Below, in pieces: positions 40,321-42,173 of a stretch of DNA of 42,173 bases. Both the position numbers and the translations under genes were made by a program. The notes beneath the pieces were generated by a model that was given only the letters and a program-made list of their open reading frames with translations, ran no database searches and had not been told where the DNA came from. The DNA is from SZUA-36 sp964650905. GTDB lineage: Bacteria; Pseudomonadota; Gammaproteobacteria; Xanthomonadales; SZUA-36. The stretch is from assembly GCA_964650905.1 (NCBI GenBank), contig CAZYVH010000017.1:1-42173 (forward strand), in the 5' to 3' direction. The first letter of the stretch is position 1, and each line of letters opens with the position of its first letter.

Positions 40321-40791
40321 TCAGATGTCGGCGATCAGCTTGTCGAGCAGTTCACGATGCGTATCTTCGTCCACTTCCCTTTCAAGGATTTGACGCGCAC
40401 CCAGAACCACCAGGTGTGCCACGCTGGCACGCAGTTCCTCACGCGCCTGGTTGGCTGACTGCGTGATCTCGGCCTCACCGGCCACGACCTGCTTCTGACG
40501 TTCACCAACAGCGTCTTCTTTAGCCTGGTCAAGAATCTGGCCGTGGCGCTGGTTGGCCTGTTCGACAATTTCGCCTGCTTTGTCACGTGCAGCCTTGATT
40601 TGCTTTTCAACTTCCTGCTTGGCATCTGCCAACGCTTGTTCTGCACGATCAGATGCGGCCAGACCATCAGCAATTCTGGCACGTCGGTCATCCAGGGCCT
40701 TTAACACCGGTGGCCAGATAAACTTCATACAAAACCAGACGAATACCATCATGGCGATCGACTGCAGGATCAGGGTGGCATTCATGTTCAT
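40321..40791 (-). CDS. atpF: ATP synthase b subunit
   Basis: The peripheral stalk (stator) dimer of FoF1. I choose the ATG at 40791, which gives 156 residues starting MNMNATLILQSIAMMVFVWF, the exact length and start expected from E. coli AtpF, with GAGG about 7 nt upstream. The frame is open 10 codons further. A membrane helix is at about 7-27 followed by a long charged coiled coil (30-140). Confidence 0.96.
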   Translation of the reverse strand: MNMNATLILQSIAMMVFVWFCMKFIWPPVLKALDDRRARIADGLAASDRAEQALADAKQEVEKQIKAARDKAGEIVEQANQRHGQILDQAKEDAVGERQKQVVAGEAEITQSANQAREELRASVAHLVVLGARQILEREVDEDTHRELLDKLIADI

Positions 40792-40847
40792 GCCGTTACC
40801 TCGTCTCTTATTTGTCTGCAAGGAACCTTGATAAGTAAGGCCGCCAA

Positions 40848-41117
40848 TTATCCGCCAACAGCGTTTTGCAACTGGCCGATGAACGGGTTTGCAAACGTGA
40901 AGAACAACGCAATACCCACACCGATCATGGCCACGGCATCCAACAGGCCAATGGCCAGGAAGAATTTAGTTTGCAACATCGGTGCCAGTTCAGGCTGACG
41001 GGCGGAACCTTCCAGCAGACGACCACCGAGAATACCAACACCAATACCAACACCCAGTGCACCGAGTCCAATCAAAAGGGCCACCGACAGTGCGGTCATA
41101 CCAATAACAGTTTCCAT
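40848..41117 (-). CDS. atpE: ATP synthase c subunit
   Basis: The proteolipid of the rotating c-ring. The protein has 89 residues in two transmembrane helices joined by the polar loop ARQPEL (39-44). The ion-binding carboxylate is D60 in LLDAVAMIGVG, aligned with E. coli D61. Asp rather than Glu, and no visible Gln/Thr sodium signature, support a proton-driven enzyme. GGGAG precedes the ATG by about 8 nt. Confidence 0.97.
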   Translation of the reverse strand: METVIGMTALSVALLIGLGALGVGIGVGILGGRLLEGSARQPELAPMLQTKFFLAIGLLDAVAMIGVGIALFFTFANPFIGQLQNAVGG

Positions 41118-41176
41118 TACATAACTCCCGTTTCAGAGACAGATCGTCAAAAACACATTAAAAAAACACAAGTAAA

Positions 41177-42173
41177 TCAGTGATGCTCCTTCGCCATGCT
41201 CAGGTAGACAATGGTCAGCATCATAAAAATAAAGGCCTGCAGCGTTATAACCAGTATGTGGAACACGGCCCAACCAAAGTGCATCAACTGGCCACCGAGA
41301 AAGGCCAGTCCGCCGACCAGCAGCATTTCTGCAAATACCAGCCAAAGGGTCTTCTTGTTATCCAGCCTGCCTTTCAGATTGAGCCACAGAGTGATGAACA
41401 CCGTGGCGCTGGTGGTGGCCCAGAACCAGGCGGGTATGTGTTCGCCAAACACGCCTGACAGACCGGCGCCCACCAGTCCGGAGCCCGCGGTGAATATCAG
41501 TGCGATCAGGATAAAAATCAGTTCACCGGCGTACATATTGCCGAATAACCGCAGACCCAGTGATACCGGCTTGGCCAGCAGGGACACGGTCTCCAGCACC
41601 AGGTTGAAGGCCATGACAAACGGCCAAACGACCCTCGGCATACCCAGTTCTTTCGGATTGAGCGGATTCATAATCAGCTCACCCAGGAACCCGCTCACAC
41701 CTTTGTAACGTATGCTGTAAATGATGATCAGAAAAAACACGGTAAACGACATACCCAAGGTGGCGTTAACGTCTGCTGACGGCACGACCCGTTGGTGTGA
41801 AACCCCCATGTCTCCCGCCAGCGTGGGTAACCAGTCTACCGGGATCAAATCCATCAGGTTCATGAAAAAGACCCAGACAAACAAGGTCAACGCCAGCGGC
41901 GCGATCAGACGGCTGGTGCCATGAAAGGTGTCCTTGACGCTGCCATCGACAAACTCGATGATGGATTCAATCATTGCCTGGAAACGCGAGGGTACGCCGG
42001 AATTGGCTTTTTTGGCCACGTTGTGGAACATGTAGAAGAAGACCACGCCCAGTATCAGGGACCACACAAGCGTATCCACGTGAAACGCCCAGAAACCCAT
42101 GGCTGTGGCGTCCGCGGCGTTGTGTGCGATACCCCAACTGCCATCGGCGTGCTGTCCGAACGTCAGGTTCTGC
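41177..42173 (-). CDS. atpB: ATP synthase a subunit (5' end outside window)
   Basis: The stator channel subunit of Fo. The ATG at 42100 is probably not the true start: the frame stays open for 24 more codons to the window edge, reading QNLTFGQHADGSWGIAHNAA and so on, which matches the conserved N-terminal region of gammaproteobacterial AtpB. The gene is therefore truncated by the window. The essential arginine is in LGLRLFGNMYAGE. Several membrane helices are present, and the C-terminal helix carries LVITLQAFIFMMLTIVYL. First visible gene of the atp operon; atpI, if present, lies beyond. Confidence 0.95.
   Translation of the reverse strand, partial: QNLTFGQHADGSWGIAHNAADATAMGFWAFHVDTLVWSLILGVVFFYMFHNVAKKANSGVPSRFQAMIESIIEFVDGSVKDTFHGTSRLIAPLALTLFVWVFFMNLMDLIPVDWLPTLAGDMGVSHQRVVPSADVNATLGMSFTVFFLIIIYSIRYKGVSGFLGELIMNPLNPKELGMPRVVWPFVMAFNLVLETVSLLAKPVSLGLRLFGNMYAGELIFILIALIFTAGSGLVGAGLSGVFGEHIPAWFWATTSATVFITLWLNLKGRLDNKKTLWLVFAEMLLVGGLAFLGGQLMHFGWAVFHILVITLQAFIFMMLTIVYLSMAKEHH

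Noticed and set aside
1..42173. tRNA, rRNA, CRISPR, prophage or transposon genes
   Set aside because: No cloverleaf-like segment, repeat-spacer array, integrase, transposase or phage structural gene was seen in any intergenic region or frame.

Overview
The window is a stretch of gammaproteobacterial chromosome, probably from a draft or metagenome-assembled genome, because one run of 100 N interrupts it. The assignment rests on gene order and protein type: pilMNOPQ divergent from a class A penicillin-binding protein, rph-rdgB-hemW, gmk-rpoZ-spoT-ridA-recG, a hexameric-type citrate synthase, and an F-type ATP synthase operon in the order B-E-F-H-A-G-D-C. I cannot name a genus. I see no rRNA, tRNA, CRISPR array, prophage or insertion sequence.

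Layout. 0-4.1 kb (minus): an unusual Tyr/Trp- and Arg-rich lipoprotein downstream of aminopeptidase N (pepN). 4.1-5.7 kb (plus): a PLP-dependent threonine/serine dehydratase-like enzyme and a SixA-type histidine phosphatase. 5.7-6.7 kb (minus): a DUF938 methyltransferase overlapping a free methionine-R-sulfoxide reductase. 6.9-12.1 kb (minus): the type IV pilus alignment and secretin operon pilMNOPQ, closed by a perfect hairpin terminator. 12.4-14.9 kb (plus): PBP1A. 14.9-19.3 kb (minus): citrate synthase, ribosomal protein L31 type B, and the rph-rdgB-hemW cluster. 19.4-25.9 kb (plus): yicC, gmk, rpoZ, spoT, ridA, recG. 25.9-29.8 kb (minus): an uncharacterised pair (small membrane protein plus a TolB-like/TPR membrane protein), a beta-hydroxyacid dehydrogenase and a PII protein. 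30.1-31.6 kb (plus): comM. 31.6-35.2 kb is the most accessory-looking part, with long non-coding spacers, a cystathionine-lyase-like PLP enzyme, a secreted PHB-depolymerase-like esterase and a GFA/CENP-V zinc protein. 35.2 kb to the end (minus): the ATP synthase operon, whose first visible gene, atpB, runs off the window.

The genes are mostly core functions: envelope synthesis (PBP1A), pilus assembly and DNA uptake or processing (PilMNOPQ, ComM, RecG), stringent response and nucleotide metabolism (SpoT, Gmk, RpoZ, RdgB, Rph), central carbon and energy metabolism (GltA, ATP synthase) and nitrogen signalling (PII).

I did not find a convincing new multi-gene system. The items most worth a second look are the repeat-bearing Tyr/Arg-rich lipoprotein, the TolB-like/TPR membrane protein with its small partner, the apparently acquired PLP enzyme in a gene-poor island, and a 46-bp exact duplication on both sides of the N gap that looks like an assembly artefact.
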